From: Paenibacillus phytohabitans
GTDB taxonomy: Bacteria > Bacillota > Bacilli > Paenibacillales > Paenibacillaceae
Direction of reading: 5' to 3'
Assembly: GCF_013141775.1 (NCBI RefSeq)
Contig: NZ_WHOB01000040.1
Span: 1-48,960 of the forward strand
Length of the DNA: 48,960 bases
The notes under the pieces are model-generated. The model saw only the letters and a program-made list of their open reading frames with translations. It was not told the origin of the DNA and made no database searches. This document shows positions 33,070 to 42,628 of the stretch, one piece after another. Positions within the stretch are counted from its first letter, which is position 1, and the number at the start of each line of letters is the position of its first letter. Position numbers and translations under genes: made by a program.

Positions 33070-33657
33070 ATGCCTATTTATCCGATTGACCCGATCCTCC
33101 TCTCCATGCCGGAGAGCTTTGAAAGCAGCCGCCTGCTGATCCGTGCCGCTCTATGGGGAGACGGAGCCGCTGTAAATGAAGCCGTTCAGGAGAGCACAGC
33201 CGAATTAAGCCCTTGGATGCCCTGGGCACAGCATATCCCGTCTGTGGAGGAATCCGAAGCCTCCATCCGGAAGTCACGGCTGCAATTTCTGGAACGCAAG
33301 GATATCCGGCTGCTGCTCGTGAATAAGAAGACCGGTCAGCTGGTCGGCAGCAGCGGCCTGCACCGGATCGACTGGCAGGTGCGGAAATTTGAAATCGGTT
33401 ATTGGGTGCGCACCTCCTGCGCCGGACAAGGTTATATCACGGAAGCGGTGAGGGCCATTGCCGATTTCGCCGTACAGGAGCTGCAGGCGGCCCGGCTGGA
33501 GATCCGCTGTGATTCCCGCAATACACAGAGTGCGCGGGTGGCTGAACGTGCAGGCTTCACTTTGGAAGGCATTCTGCGGAATGACAAATTAGATGTACAA
33601 GGCGCCTTAAGAGACACTATGATTTATTCGAAGGTTCGCGGGGTTGAATATTACTGA
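33070..33657 (+). CDS. GNAT acetyltransferase, RimJ/RimL (YdaF) type
   Basis: A 195-residue GNAT protein of the ribosomal-protein-serine acetyltransferase class: SSRLLIRAALWGDGAAVNEA at the N-terminus, LNP-like WMPWAQ, GSSGLHRIDWQVRKFEIGYW and the acetyl-CoA site SCAGQGYITEAVRAI, ending with NTQSARVAERAGFTLEGILR. The start at 33070 is set by AGGAG 8 bases upstream; the frame from 33013 overlaps the regulator's stop codon. There is no terminator after the regulator gene, so readthrough is possible. The substrate is unknown. Confidence 0.87.
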   Translation: MPIYPIDPILLSMPESFESSRLLIRAALWGDGAAVNEAVQESTAELSPWMPWAQHIPSVEESEASIRKSRLQFLERKDIRLLLVNKKTGQLVGSSGLHRIDWQVRKFEIGYWVRTSCAGQGYITEAVRAIADFAVQELQAARLEIRCDSRNTQSARVAERAGFTLEGILRNDKLDVQGALRDTMIYSKVRGVEYY

Positions 33658-33670
33658 AGGAGCAGCTACC

Positions 33671-34546
33671 ATGGATAATCTTCAATTTGTCTGCAATTAT
33701 AAAGATCAGGAGCCGCTTAGAAACAGCTTTTTTGCGCTGGCTGCTGATACGTTTGAACTTGAGCTGGAGCGCTGGTATGAGCAGGGCTTCTGGGGGGAAC
33801 GGTACATTCCTTATTCTTACGCGGAGGGTAATCGGGTAATTGCTAATGTCTCGGTGAACCTGCTTGAGCTGATTATTAATGGCGTGAGGTCCCGCGCCGT
33901 GCAGCTTGGGACGGTGATGACGCATCCTGACTACCGGGGACTGGGCCTGTCCGCCCGGCTGATGAACAAAGTGCTGGAGGATTACGGACAGCAGTGTGAA
34001 TTCATGTATCTTTTTTCCAACGATACGGTATTGGACTTCTATCCCAAGTTCGGATTCCAGCCTGTGGAGGAGCAGCTCTTCTCTATGAACTGCCCTCCCG
34101 GTTCAGCCGGATCTGCGGGAATCCGCAAGCTGGATCTGTCCATAAGTCGTGATCTGAGCCTGGTCACCACCTTCGCAGCGCAGCGGCAGCCAGTATCCGA
34201 ACGCCTTGGCGTCAGCGGCACCGATGGACTGCTGATGTTCTACTGCCTGAACGTCTTCAGCGGCAATCTATATTACCTGGAGGACGAGGAGGTCATCGCC
34301 ATCTGCCGGCAGGAGAGCGGCCGGTTAGAGATTTACGATCTGATCAGCACGAAGCCCGTCGCCGTCCGCGAAATCGCAATGAAGCTTACGGACAGCGTCA
34401 CGGAGACTATAGTCTTCCACTTCACGCCAAGTGACGATGACCTTGAACTGGCGGGCAGCAGCTGCCCTAGCGGTTTGTTCGTGCGGAATCAGAGCAGTCT
34501 GCAGTACCCTGCGAACGTCAAGCTTCCGGCAACATCCATCGCTTAA
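33671..34546 (+). CDS. GNAT N-acetyltransferase with C-terminal extension (Eis-like)
   Basis: A 291-residue protein. The GNAT domain is N-terminal: VNLLELIINGVRSRAVQLGT, then VMTHPDYRGLGLSARLMNKV (acetyl-CoA site, residues about 87-106) and FYPKFGFQPVEE. About 140 further residues form a second domain, as in Eis-like acetyltransferases. AAGGAG lies 8 bases before the ATG at 33671. It follows the previous GNAT gene by 13 bases, so the two are probably cotranscribed. Confidence 0.83.
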   Translation: MDNLQFVCNYKDQEPLRNSFFALAADTFELELERWYEQGFWGERYIPYSYAEGNRVIANVSVNLLELIINGVRSRAVQLGTVMTHPDYRGLGLSARLMNKVLEDYGQQCEFMYLFSNDTVLDFYPKFGFQPVEEQLFSMNCPPGSAGSAGIRKLDLSISRDLSLVTTFAAQRQPVSERLGVSGTDGLLMFYCLNVFSGNLYYLEDEEVIAICRQESGRLEIYDLISTKPVAVREIAMKLTDSVTETIVFHFTPSDDDLELAGSSCPSGLFVRNQSSLQYPANVKLPATSIA

Positions 34547-34569
34547 GCTAAGCCGTCATCACATAGGAT

Positions 34570-35235
34570 TCAGAGTGTCATGAATTGCCCCTGCCGGGCC
34601 AGATAAGCTTCCTTCTCTTTGTAGTCCGGCATTACACTTCCCAGGCGGCGCCAGAAGGAACGGTCATGATTCATATGCAGCAGATGACAGAGCTCATGAA
34701 TGATGACATAGTCGATCACCTCCGGCGGCGCCATGGCAAGGCGGTAGTTAAAGGTCAGTTTTTTATCAAAGCTGCAGCTCCCCCATTTGGTCCGCGATTC
34801 CACAATCTCGATACTCTTCGGCTTCACCTTCAGCTGGGCCTGATAACGGGTAATGCGCTCTGCAACGATTTTTTTCAGACTGGCCATATAGAACTTCTTC
34901 AGCGCAAGCTTCAGCTCCTCCGCATTCATACCGCCGGTCGCAATCAGCTCTTGCAGCGCGTGCTCCTTCCCCAGATACAGGTATGTTTCTTCCCCCTGAT
35001 ACTCCTTGATCTTCGGCACCTGCCGGGCCGCCGCATTACTGCGCAGCTTCTCCAGAATCTTCTTGCCGAGGCCTTCCACCGCACTGCGGATACTCTCTTC
35101 ACTTGTTCCTGTAGGCACCTTAACGGTAATGAGATCTGATCCGTCAATCTGAACGGACATTTTCTTGCGCTTGGCATATTGAACATGGAGCGTAATCATC
35201 TGATCTTCGAGCTGAATCTGCATAGCCACCATCAT
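34570..35235 (-). CDS. YgjP-like (DUF45, M48-type) zinc metallopeptidase
   Basis: A protein of about 221 residues with the YgjP/WLM-like pattern: RKKMSVQIDGSDLITVKVP near the start, SRTKWGSCSFDKKLTFNYRL, and the zinc motif HELCHLLHMNHDRSFW (HExxH plus a third His). The closely related SprT and Wss1 families act on DNA-protein crosslinks, but the bacterial YgjP role is not settled. The start is uncertain: in-frame ATGs at 35235, 35232 and 35223 all have weak sites. I chose 35235, 11 bases after the stop of the upstream membrane protein gene. The longer frame to 35334 overlaps that gene. Confidence 0.83.
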   Translation of the reverse strand: MMVAMQIQLEDQMITLHVQYAKRKKMSVQIDGSDLITVKVPTGTSEESIRSAVEGLGKKILEKLRSNAAARQVPKIKEYQGEETYLYLGKEHALQELIATGGMNAEELKLALKKFYMASLKKIVAERITRYQAQLKVKPKSIEIVESRTKWGSCSFDKKLTFNYRLAMAPPEVIDYVIIHELCHLLHMNHDRSFWRRLGSVMPDYKEKEAYLARQGQFMTL

Positions 35236-35246
35236 TTCTGTAATTT

Positions 35247-36650
35247 CTAATACACCGGATACCCGGCTACAAACACTGCCAGATACAGCAGACTCCCCGC
35301 AATGAATAAGGAGGTAAGCGCGATATCCTTCCATTTCTTATCTTGTGTCAACACTACTGCCGCGAAGGCCAGCGGAAAAGCCACGGCGAAATAACGCGGA
35401 GCGGACAGCAGCCAGGTCGGACCTACAACGTAGACGAAATAGACGATTAAATACGCCATATAAGCAGGATGAAGTCTCTTCGCGCTTTTGAACATCATCA
35501 AGAGCACCAGGAAGATACTAATCAGATTGGGCAGCCACAGCCCCAGGAAAGAACGGAAGTCTGCATCCTTGAAGGTTTTCACGGCATACTCCATCTGATA
35601 TCTCACCGTATCGAAAAAGAAGTAGAACTGCTGCGACCAATGCTCCCGCTGATAAATACTGAACTGGAATGCGTTGCCCGTAACATTGTAATTGATATAG
35701 AGATAAGCCAGCAGACCGAAGGACACTGTAGCCAGAGAGACCACTGCTTTGACCAGTCTGTTAATAAAAGCCTTCCGCTCCAGCTGTCTGTAGCCTGCTG
35801 CCAAATCCCGGGCAAATTCCACGGCAACCGGTATAGCCAGCAGTATCCCCGGAGAACGGGTGAAGCCGGCCAGCGCCGCACAGAGACAGCCGAGCAGCCA
35901 GCGCTTCTGGCGCACATAATACAATGCCATCAGGGAGAGCAGCAGGAACAGCGCCTCCGTCATGGGGATGAAGAAAAAGAACGCCGAAGGAAAGATGAAA
36001 ATATATTTCACGACCCGCAGCGCATTGCTGCGTCCCATGTCCAGCCTGGCAAGCTCATAAGCGAACAACGCTGCAGCAAGGGTGCAAAGGTTAGCGGCTA
36101 CAAAGCCGGCGACCATATAATTGCCTGTGAAAAACTGCGCCAGCTTAATAATGACTGGAAATAAAGGCAGGAACACAATGTGGAACCGGGAGTCTCCTTC
36201 CGTGACATACCCGTGCTCAGCGATCCCCAGATAAGACATGGCGTCTATTCCGCGAATATGCCAGGTATCGATAAAACGGGAGAATAAGCTTCCGGAAACC
36301 CCGTCTTTAAGCATCCAGAAGACATAGGCTATCAGAATGAGCAGCACACGGCTGGCCACCACCCAGAGCACAATCTTCCACCATGTCCGTTGCCGCTCCT
36401 CAGGCAGACTGTTGATACGTACCGGCTCCTGCATATTCCATGAACTTATGTATCCGGTCAAAGCGGGAATGGCCCGCAGTCCCGTCCAGATAAACAGCCC
36501 CAGACAGACTAGCGAGGCAAGGGTGCCCATCAGGCTCCACGCATGCACGGACACCGCCCATATCCATACGGCCACTATCATTATAAGAATAAAGAGAGCT
36601 GAAACTGCTTTGTCGACCTTTTTCACCATAGCCTCCGGTTCCGCATCCAT
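35247..36650 (-). CDS. Mannosyltransferase-like multi-pass membrane glycosyltransferase (PIG-V type)
   Basis: A protein of about 467 residues with about ten hydrophobic helices. After the first helices it has RFIDTWHIRGIDAMSYLGIA then EHGY and FLPLFPVIIKL, the acidic-loop pattern of the GPI mannosyltransferase 2 (PIG-V) and related GT-C enzymes. The eukaryotic enzyme uses dolichol-phosphate mannose; bacterial homologues probably glycosylate surface polymers or proteins. The start is uncertain: 36650 (MDAEPEAM) and 36629 (MVKKV) are both possible and neither has a well-spaced site. It is upstream of the metallopeptidase gene by about 11 bases, so they are likely one operon. Confidence 0.75.
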   Translation of the reverse strand: MDAEPEAMVKKVDKAVSALFILIMIVAVWIWAVSVHAWSLMGTLASLVCLGLFIWTGLRAIPALTGYISSWNMQEPVRINSLPEERQRTWWKIVLWVVASRVLLILIAYVFWMLKDGVSGSLFSRFIDTWHIRGIDAMSYLGIAEHGYVTEGDSRFHIVFLPLFPVIIKLAQFFTGNYMVAGFVAANLCTLAAALFAYELARLDMGRSNALRVVKYIFIFPSAFFFFIPMTEALFLLLSLMALYYVRQKRWLLGCLCAALAGFTRSPGILLAIPVAVEFARDLAAGYRQLERKAFINRLVKAVVSLATVSFGLLAYLYINYNVTGNAFQFSIYQREHWSQQFYFFFDTVRYQMEYAVKTFKDADFRSFLGLWLPNLISIFLVLLMMFKSAKRLHPAYMAYLIVYFVYVVGPTWLLSAPRYFAVAFPLAFAAVVLTQDKKWKDIALTSLFIAGSLLYLAVFVAGYPVY

Positions 36651-36752
36651 TGCGTCATTGATTAGGATTAGAATTACAATAATCAGTCTTTTTCTCATTT
36701 TCTTATAGAAGTGGCTTTTACACAATAATTAGTTTACGGCGGTATCAAAAGC

Positions 36753-36792
36753 AAAGAGGAGCGCTGCCCATAAACCGGCAGCACTCCTCTTC
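36753..36792 (-). terminator. Rho-independent terminator of the SDR gene
   Basis: A stem of about 15 bp (AAGAGGAGTGCTGCC paired across an 8-base loop) followed leftward by a T-rich stretch, about 45 bases beyond the SDR stop codon. Confidence 0.88.
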
Positions 36793-36837
36793 ATCTATTT
36801 CAAGTTTGTCCCTCCCGGGAGCCGGGGCTTCGGGCTC

Positions 36838-37590
36838 TTATTTCGCTGTAACGCCGCCGTCTACCGGCAGTTCTACACCAGTGATATAAGCCGACTCATC
36901 GGAAGCGAGGAACAGCACGGCTTCCGCCACTTCGGAGGCACGGCCGACACGCGGCAGCGCCGTCTGGGACAGGAACCATTTCAGCCTTTGTTCGTCATTC
37001 ACGAACTCAGCGCTCATTGGCGTTTCGACAAAGCCGGGATGCACAGAGTTGACCCGGATATGATCTTTACCGAAATCAACAGCCGCCGCTTTGCTCAGCA
37101 TGCGGACCCCGCCTTTGGAGGCTGTATAAGCACCTGCGCCGCTGCTTCCGGTTAGTCCGGCAATCGATGAAATATTGACGATTGAGCCTCCATTATTCTC
37201 CTGCATATGCGGAACCACATATTTCATCCCAAGGAAGGTGCTGGTCAGGTTAATGCTGATGACCTTGTTCCACTGCTCCATAGTTGTATCCAGAAGTCCG
37301 GTTGCAAGCGAAATTCCCGCATTGTTAACCAGCACGTCGATTTTGCCGTAAGTCTTCATCACTTCTTCGATCACATGGACCCATTGCTCTTCAGAGACCA
37401 CATTATGCACATAAGCCGTAGCCTGACCGCCATCAGCTTCAATCTCCTTCACTACAGCCTGCAGCGCAGCTTCATTAATATCAGTAACGGCAACCTTGGC
37501 ACCCTCCCGCGCAAAAAGCAGTGCTTCTTCACGTCCCATGCCGCTGCCGGCTCCGGTAATAATGGCAACCTTATCCTTCAGTCGATTCAT
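36838..37590 (-). CDS. Short-chain dehydrogenase/reductase (SDR)
   Basis: A 250-residue classical SDR. Cofactor motif TGAGSGMG (residues 12-19), NNAG (about 90), catalytic Ser in NISSIAG (about 142) and YTASKGG with Tyr and Lys (about 155-159), then HPGFVETPM and the C-terminal ITGVELPVDGGVTAK. Asp at the end of strand 2 (VTDINEAA) favours NAD over NADP. The substrate is not predictable; related names include glucose 1-dehydrogenase and cyclopentanol dehydrogenase. The divergent TetR gene and the two palindromes between them suggest repression by that regulator and induction by a small molecule. Confidence 0.9.
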   Translation of the reverse strand: MNRLKDKVAIITGAGSGMGREEALLFAREGAKVAVTDINEAALQAVVKEIEADGGQATAYVHNVVSEEQWVHVIEEVMKTYGKIDVLVNNAGISLATGLLDTTMEQWNKVISINLTSTFLGMKYVVPHMQENNGGSIVNISSIAGLTGSSGAGAYTASKGGVRMLSKAAAVDFGKDHIRVNSVHPGFVETPMSAEFVNDEQRLKWFLSQTALPRVGRASEVAEAVLFLASDESAYITGVELPVDGGVTAK

Positions 37591-37627
37591 AGCTGTATCC
37601 CCTTCGTTGTGTGAATTAAAATGTATT

Positions 37628-37646
37628 GTGATAGTTACACTATCAC
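37628..37646. promoter_or_regulatory. TetR-type operator 1
   Basis: GTGATAGTTACACTATCAC: 7-bp perfect arms around a 5-base centre, 38 bases upstream of the SDR start. Confidence 0.75.
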
Positions 37647-37647
37647 T

Positions 37648-37666
37648 GTGATATTTATCATATCAC
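37648..37666. promoter_or_regulatory. TetR-type operator 2
   Basis: GTGATATTTATCATATCAC: same layout as operator 1, with its centre exactly 20 bases from it, so two dimers could bind side by side. Confidence 0.75.
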
Positions 37667-37763
37667 TTTGTGCAGATAAACTCAAACCCTCCTTGCTTAA
37701 AGAATAACCACTAGCTATACTACTGGTAGTTCAAATACCGATAGTGAAAGGGTATAAGCTCTT

Positions 37764-38411
37764 ATGGATCCCAAAACAAGATACGAGAAGGAACGCCTTG
37801 ACGGCAAACAACAGCGCTTATCGCTGATTCTGGAAGCAGCAGAACGCGTATTTAATCAGAAGGGGATTGAGAAAACCACGATGCAGGATATTGCAACTGA
37901 CGCGAATATCGGCATTGCTACCCTGTTCAGATATTTCCCGAAGAAAGAAAAGCTGATTGTCGCCGTTGCTACCCGGCTGCTGGAGCCGATGCTGGAGCGG
38001 TTTGAATATGTGGCCGGATTGCCTGTGCCATGCCTGGACAAGCTTGAAGCATTATTCGATTTTTTCATCGAGGATCACTATAAATTAAGCACAACCTTCA
38101 TGGTTGACTTCGAAAGCTACGCCGCCCATTTCCCGGAACCGCTGGAGGATATTCATCATTTCAATGCTCTGACCCGCCGAATTTCGCAGGTCTATTCCCG
38201 GATCATTCAGAATGGCATTGAGGACGGCTCGGTCCGCTCTGATCTCGAGGTGAGGGATACTTTAACTACATTAATTAATACGTTCGGCATTTTCTCGAAG
38301 AAGCTCTCGCTGCAGAAGAACATCCCTATGCTTGAAGCGGATCTAACGACAGAGCTCCAGCTGGATATTCTCAAGCGGGTGTTTCTCGACTATCTGAAGC
38401 CTGTATTCTAA
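37764..38411 (+). CDS. TetR family transcriptional regulator
   Basis: A 215-residue one-component repressor. The N-terminal DNA-binding domain is clear: ILEAAERVFNQKGIEKTTMQ then DIATDANIGIATLFRYFPKK (helix-turn-helix at residues about 39-60). The C-terminal ligand-binding part has no recognisable specificity. It is divergent from the SDR gene across 173 bases that carry two matching palindromes, the most likely operators for this protein. The ATG at 37764 is preceded by a weak purine-rich site (GAAAGGG), somewhat far upstream. Confidence 0.9.
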   Translation: MDPKTRYEKERLDGKQQRLSLILEAAERVFNQKGIEKTTMQDIATDANIGIATLFRYFPKKEKLIVAVATRLLEPMLERFEYVAGLPVPCLDKLEALFDFFIEDHYKLSTTFMVDFESYAAHFPEPLEDIHHFNALTRRISQVYSRIIQNGIEDGSVRSDLEVRDTLTTLINTFGIFSKKLSLQKNIPMLEADLTTELQLDILKRVFLDYLKPVF

Positions 38412-38426
38412 CCGAGGCACCAAAAT

Positions 38427-38475
38427 AAGGGGTGACCCCGCAGCCGTTGGTACATGGCTGCGGAGTCACCCCCTT
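38427..38475. terminator. Bidirectional terminator between tetR and the oligopeptide operon
   Basis: A 19-bp stem with one mismatch (arms AAGGGGTGACCCCGCAGCC and its partner at 38456-38475) and a 10-base loop between two convergent genes. Confidence 0.88.
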
Positions 38476-38509
38476 CATATGGGGATATCCTTATCGGACT
38501 CCCTGACAA

Positions 38510-39535
38510 TTATGCATTAGGCAGCAACGGGAAATGACAGGCCACCGGACGGCCTGGAACAACCTCTTCAAGCAGCGGCTCCACCTGGCGGCATTTGTCC
38601 TGGACAAACGGGCAGCGGGTATGGAACCGGCAGCCGGACGGCGGGTTAGCCGGGGATGGCACATCGCCCTCCAGCACAATGCGGTCCTGCTTGCGTCTTG
38701 GTGTCGGCTTCGGAATCGCCGAGAGCAGGGCGGCTGTGTAAGGATGCAGCGGAGCTGCAAACAGCTCCTCCGTCTCAGACACCTCCACCAGCTTGCCCAG
38801 ATACATTACCCCGACGCGGTCCGAAATATGCCGGACCACATTCAGGCCGTGCGCAATGAACAGGAAGGTTAATCCGAGTTCCTTCTGCAGCTTCATGAGC
38901 AGGTTGATCACCTGGGATTGTACCGATACATCCAGTGCCGATACAGCCTCATCGGCAACGATAAACTGCGGATTCAGGGCAATCGCCCGGGCAATCCCGA
39001 TCCGCTGGCGTTGTCCGCCGGAGAATTCATGCGGGTAACGGTTCCGGCGGCTGGCATCCAGCCCCACCAGCTCCATCAGCTCCACTACCCGGGCATCAAT
39101 CTCTTTAGCCGACATACTCCGGTGAATGCGCAGCGGCTCTCCGATAATATCCTTGACGAGGAACCGCGGATTCAGCGAGCCGAACGGATCCTGGAAGATA
39201 ATCTGCATTTCTTCCCGCAGCTTCCGCATGTCACCGGAGCTCAGGGAATGGATATCCTTCCCCTTGAATAACACTTCTCCCCCGGTTGCACTCTGCAGCC
39301 GGAGCAGCACCCGGCCGAACGTGGATTTGCCGCAGCCGGATTCACCGACCAGCCCGAAGGTCTCGCCTTTGCGGATGGATAGATTAACACCATCCACAGC
39401 CTTGACCTGTCCGACGGTGCGGTTAAGCAGACCCTTGGTGATCGGGAAATATTTCTTCACGTCCTTAACTTCCAGCAATATTTCTGAAGAAGGCATATGT
39501 TCTCTTACCGGTTGGGTTGCCGTTTCATTCATCAT
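38510..39535 (-). CDS. oppF: Oligopeptide ABC transporter ATPase, OppF/DppF type
   Basis: A 341-residue ATPase. Walker [13 protein letters not shown], signature [15 protein letters not shown], Walker [13 protein letters not shown], and the C-terminal oligopeptide extension with four cysteines in the [19 protein letters not shown] region, which in OppF-type proteins may hold an iron-sulfur cluster. It begins [17 protein letters not shown], typical of OppF. The ATG overlaps the stop of oppD by 4 bases. It is the last gene of the operon. The transported peptide or nickel-chelate is not predictable. Confidence 0.93.
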   Translation of the reverse strand: MMNETATQPVREHMPSSEILLEVKDVKKYFPITKGLLNRTVGQVKAVDGVNLSIRKGETFGLVGESGCGKSTFGRVLLRLQSATGGEVLFKGKDIHSLSSGDMRKLREEMQIIFQDPFGSLNPRFLVKDIIGEPLRIHRSMSAKEIDARVVELMELVGLDASRRNRYPHEFSGGQRQRIGIARAIALNPQFIVADEAVSALDVSVQSQVINLLMKLQKELGLTFLFIAHGLNVVRHISDRVGVMYLGKLVEVSETEELFAAPLHPYTAALLSAIPKPTPRRKQDRIVLEGDVPSPANPPSGCRFHTRCPFVQDKCRQVEPLLEEVVPGRPVACHFPLLPNA

Positions 39536-40548
39536 GCGCGTTTCACCTCATTGCTGTAATCTGCCTGCACCGGCTTATCCTTGAACAGCCAGCAGGCTGC
39601 ACGATGATCGTCCGAGATCATGAAATCGGGCGGCTCCTGATTCCTGCAGATATCCATGGCATGAGGACAACGCGGATTAAAGCGGCAGCCGGAGGGCAGC
39701 TGGCCAATCGGAGGAATCGTCCCGAGAATGGTATACAGCTCGCCTCCCCGTCCGCCTTCAAACCCCGGAATCGACCGGAGCAGCCCGACCGTATATGGAT
39801 GGCTCGGGTGGTCGAAAATCTCTTCGACCGTCCCCTCCTCCACGATGGCTCCGGCATACATAACAGCAATGCGGTCAGCCATCTCTGCCGCTACACCCAT
39901 ATCATGGGTGATCAGCAGAATAGACATTCCGAGTTCGGACTGAAGCTTGCGCAGCAGATCCAGAATCTGAGCCTGCACCGTAACATCCAGTGCGGTTGTC
40001 GGCTCATCGGCGATGAGCAGTTCAGGATTACAAGCCAGCGCAATAGCAATGACGACGCGCTGGCACATCCCGCCGGACAGCTCATGCGGATACTGCTTGG
40101 CACGGATCTCCGGAGCCGGGATACCGACTAATTTGATCAGATCAACCGCCATTCTCATGGCTTCGGCATCACTCTTGTTCTGATGAAGCCGCAGGCTCTC
40201 CGCAATCTGTTCGCCTACCGTAAATACCGGATTCAGCGACGACATCGGGTCCTGAAAGATCATGGCAATCTGATTCCCGCGGATTTCCCGCATCTCTTCC
40301 TGGCTCTTCGCCGCCAAATCCTGGCCGTGAAAATTAATACTGCCGTCAAGAATCATCCCTCCGGCATAATCAATCAACCGCATAATCGCGAGTGAGGTTA
40401 CACTTTTACCGCTGCCGGATTCACCGACAATACAGACAGTCTGGCCTTTGTTCACAGAAATGGAGATGCCGTCGGTTGCTTTGAGAAGGCCCTTCTCGGT
40501 TGCAAAGCCGGCGGTCAGCTTCCGGATTTCGAGTAGTTTTTCCGCCAT
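39532..40548 (-). CDS. oppD: Oligopeptide ABC transporter ATPase, OppD/DppD type
   Basis: A 338-residue ATPase paired with OppF. Walker [15 protein letters not shown], signature [15 protein letters not shown] (Cys in place of the usual Arg/Gln at one position), Walker [13 protein letters not shown] and C-terminal [25 protein letters not shown] lies about 8 bases before the ATG, inside the end of the preceding permease gene, with which it overlaps by 34 bases. Confidence 0.93.
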   Translation of the reverse strand: MAEKLLEIRKLTAGFATEKGLLKATDGISISVNKGQTVCIVGESGSGKSVTSLAIMRLIDYAGGMILDGSINFHGQDLAAKSQEEMREIRGNQIAMIFQDPMSSLNPVFTVGEQIAESLRLHQNKSDAEAMRMAVDLIKLVGIPAPEIRAKQYPHELSGGMCQRVVIAIALACNPELLIADEPTTALDVTVQAQILDLLRKLQSELGMSILLITHDMGVAAEMADRIAVMYAGAIVEEGTVEEIFDHPSHPYTVGLLRSIPGFEGGRGGELYTILGTIPPIGQLPSGCRFNPRCPHAMDICRNQEPPDFMISDDHRAACWLFKDKPVQADYSNEVKRA

Positions 40549-41537
40549 TGTTCCAGCCTCCTCCGGGATTTGGTCACTTGTTGTCTGGGATCTAGAGCAT
40601 CCCGGATACCGTCGCCGATAAAGTTAACTGCCAGCACTACGAGCAGGATGCAGAAGCCCGGGTACACTGCCTGCATCGGGTCAACCAGCATGAATTCCTG
40701 AGCGTTGCTGAGCATTAGCCCCCAGCTTGTAGCCGGTGCCTGAATGCCGAGGCCCAGATACGACAACGCAGATTCACTCAGAATCGCACCGCCGACCATC
40801 AGGGTCGCATTTACGATAATCGGGAAGCTTGCATTACGGAGCAGATGCCGGAAAATGATGCCCCAGCTGGATACTCCAATCGCCCTGGCCGCCTCCACAT
40901 ATTGCATTTCACGCAGCTGCAGGAAGGTCCCCCGGACGAGCCGGGCAATACTCATCCAGCTCGTAAATGCCAGAATAAGAATCATGTATTTAATCTGTGT
41001 GCCGAACAGCGCCATAATCAGGATGTTCAGGAACAGGGTCGGCACAGAGTTCATCACGTCTACAATACGCATGAATACCGTATCCACAAACCCGCCGAAA
41101 TACCCTGAAATCGCACCGATAACCGATCCGACAACTACGGAAACAAACGCAACAGAGAATCCGATAGCCAGGGAAACACGCGCACTGTACAGCAGTCTGC
41201 TGAGAATATCGCGGCCCAGCTCGTCTGTGCCCATAGGATGCCCTTCAGCCCCCGGCTTCAGATTGGCGAACATCAGATCAATCGTTTCCGGTTTATATTT
41301 GGTCAGCCACGGAGCGCAGAGTGCAATGAGCACAAATATAATCAGGACTACCAAACCGCCCATTGCGAACGGATTGCGCGAGAATTTCTTCCATAAAACA
41401 CTCCAGGGACCCGGCGGCCGCTTGGAATCCACTACCGCAATCTCAGGGTCTGTCCCTCCGGGCATCGGATTCATGTCCGGGGTTCCAAACGGCTTAGATA
41501 CAGCCCCTTTGGTAAGCTCAGTATTCTCTGTATTCAT
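40515..41537 (-). CDS. oppC: Oligopeptide ABC transporter permease, OppC/DppC type
   Basis: A 340-residue permease. A Pro-rich cytoplasmic N-terminus of about 45 residues is followed by six helices and the family blocks LGTDELGRD-like GTDELGRDILSRLLYSARVS and the EAA loop VEAARAIGVSSWGIIFRHLL (residues about 215-235), ending near AVNFIGDGIRDALDPR. The ATG overlaps the stop of oppB by 4 bases. Confidence 0.93.
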   Translation of the reverse strand: MNTENTELTKGAVSKPFGTPDMNPMPGGTDPEIAVVDSKRPPGPWSVLWKKFSRNPFAMGGLVVLIIFVLIALCAPWLTKYKPETIDLMFANLKPGAEGHPMGTDELGRDILSRLLYSARVSLAIGFSVAFVSVVVGSVIGAISGYFGGFVDTVFMRIVDVMNSVPTLFLNILIMALFGTQIKYMILILAFTSWMSIARLVRGTFLQLREMQYVEAARAIGVSSWGIIFRHLLRNASFPIIVNATLMVGGAILSESALSYLGLGIQAPATSWGLMLSNAQEFMLVDPMQAVYPGFCILLVVLAVNFIGDGIRDALDPRQQVTKSRRRLEQWRKNYSKSGS

Positions 41538-42505
41538 GCCGTCTTGCCCCCTTGCTTACCGAGCTTCACCCGGGGATCAACTACGGCATACAGTATATCT
41601 GCCAGGAGATTGCCAATAACGACTATAACAGCCGTCACTATAGTAACAGCCATCAGTGCCGAATATTCGCGCGCACCTGCCATCTCAACAAACCAACGGC
41701 CCATTCCCGGCCAGTTGAATACATTCTCAGTTAAAGCGGCCCCTCCCACCAGTATGGGAAGATCAAGGCCGAGTATCGTAATAATCGGAATCAGTGCATT
41801 GCGCAGCGCATGGCGGAAGACCACCTTACGCTCTTTGACGCCCTTGGCACGTGCCGTACGGATATAATCCTGATCGAGCACTTCCAGCATACTTGCCCGC
41901 GCATATTTCATATAAGAGGCCAGGAAACCAAGTGCCAACACCGTAATCGGCAGCACCAGATGCATGAACAAATCGCCTATATTGCCTTCCTTGCCTCTGG
42001 TGTACATGTCCGACAACGGAAACCAGTCCAGCTTCAGTGACAACCATTGCTGGAGGAGTATTCCGAACCAGAAGGTCGGCATTGCGAAGCCTAAGTAAGA
42101 AATGAATGAAGCCGTCTGGTCAGATAGACCATACACTTTGGTACTGTTATAGATCCCCCAAGGAATTGCGATCAGCAGTGATACCAGCCAAGCCGCACCC
42201 ATCAGAATCACGGTGTTGCCAATACGCGGCCAGAGAAGATCGGATACCGCAATATGGTTCTTGAAGGTGTAACCCAAGTCTCCTTGCAGCAGGTCGCCGA
42301 TCCAGCGCACATACTGTACCGGAACAGGCTGATCCAGCCCAAGGTTCTTGGCTTGCTGTTCAAATATTTCCGGGGATAAGCCCGGAGATAGCATGACTTG
42401 CGTCGGTCCGCCCGGAGCAGCATGGATGAGAAGAAAGGTCAGTATGGTAATCAGAAAGATGACCAATACCGATTGAAGCACGCGTCGTATCAGATATTCT
42501 GTCAT
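41534..42505 (-). CDS. oppB: Oligopeptide ABC transporter permease, OppB/DppB type
   Basis: A 323-residue permease starting MTEYLIRRVLQSVLVIFLIT, the usual OppB opening, with six helices, a periplasmic-side GDLGYTFKNHIAV block and the EAA loop IRTARAKGVKERKVVFRHAL then RNALIPI. AGGAGG lies 7 bases before the ATG. A strong palindrome (42570-42601) separates it from the binding-protein gene. Confidence 0.93.
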   Translation of the reverse strand: MTEYLIRRVLQSVLVIFLITILTFLLIHAAPGGPTQVMLSPGLSPEIFEQQAKNLGLDQPVPVQYVRWIGDLLQGDLGYTFKNHIAVSDLLWPRIGNTVILMGAAWLVSLLIAIPWGIYNSTKVYGLSDQTASFISYLGFAMPTFWFGILLQQWLSLKLDWFPLSDMYTRGKEGNIGDLFMHLVLPITVLALGFLASYMKYARASMLEVLDQDYIRTARAKGVKERKVVFRHALRNALIPIITILGLDLPILVGGAALTENVFNWPGMGRWFVEMAGAREYSALMAVTIVTAVIVVIGNLLADILYAVVDPRVKLGKQGGKTA

Positions 42506-42569
42506 GGGCTATCCTCCTAGAGATGGTAAGGCGATAGATTACGGAAGGCTCCCCCATTCATACAAAAGG

Positions 42570-42601
42570 GGGAGGTGAAAGAGAATTCTCTTTCACCTCC
42601 C
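42570..42601 (-). terminator. Perfect 32-base palindrome between binding-protein and permease genes
   Basis: A continuous inverted repeat centred on GAATTC with arms GGGAGGTGAAAGAGAA, followed leftward by CCTTTTG. It is probably a leaky terminator or mRNA-stabilising hairpin that keeps the binding protein in excess over the membrane subunits. Confidence 0.8.
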
Positions 42602-42628
42602 GTAATTCTATTCAGTTAGTTCGGTTCG

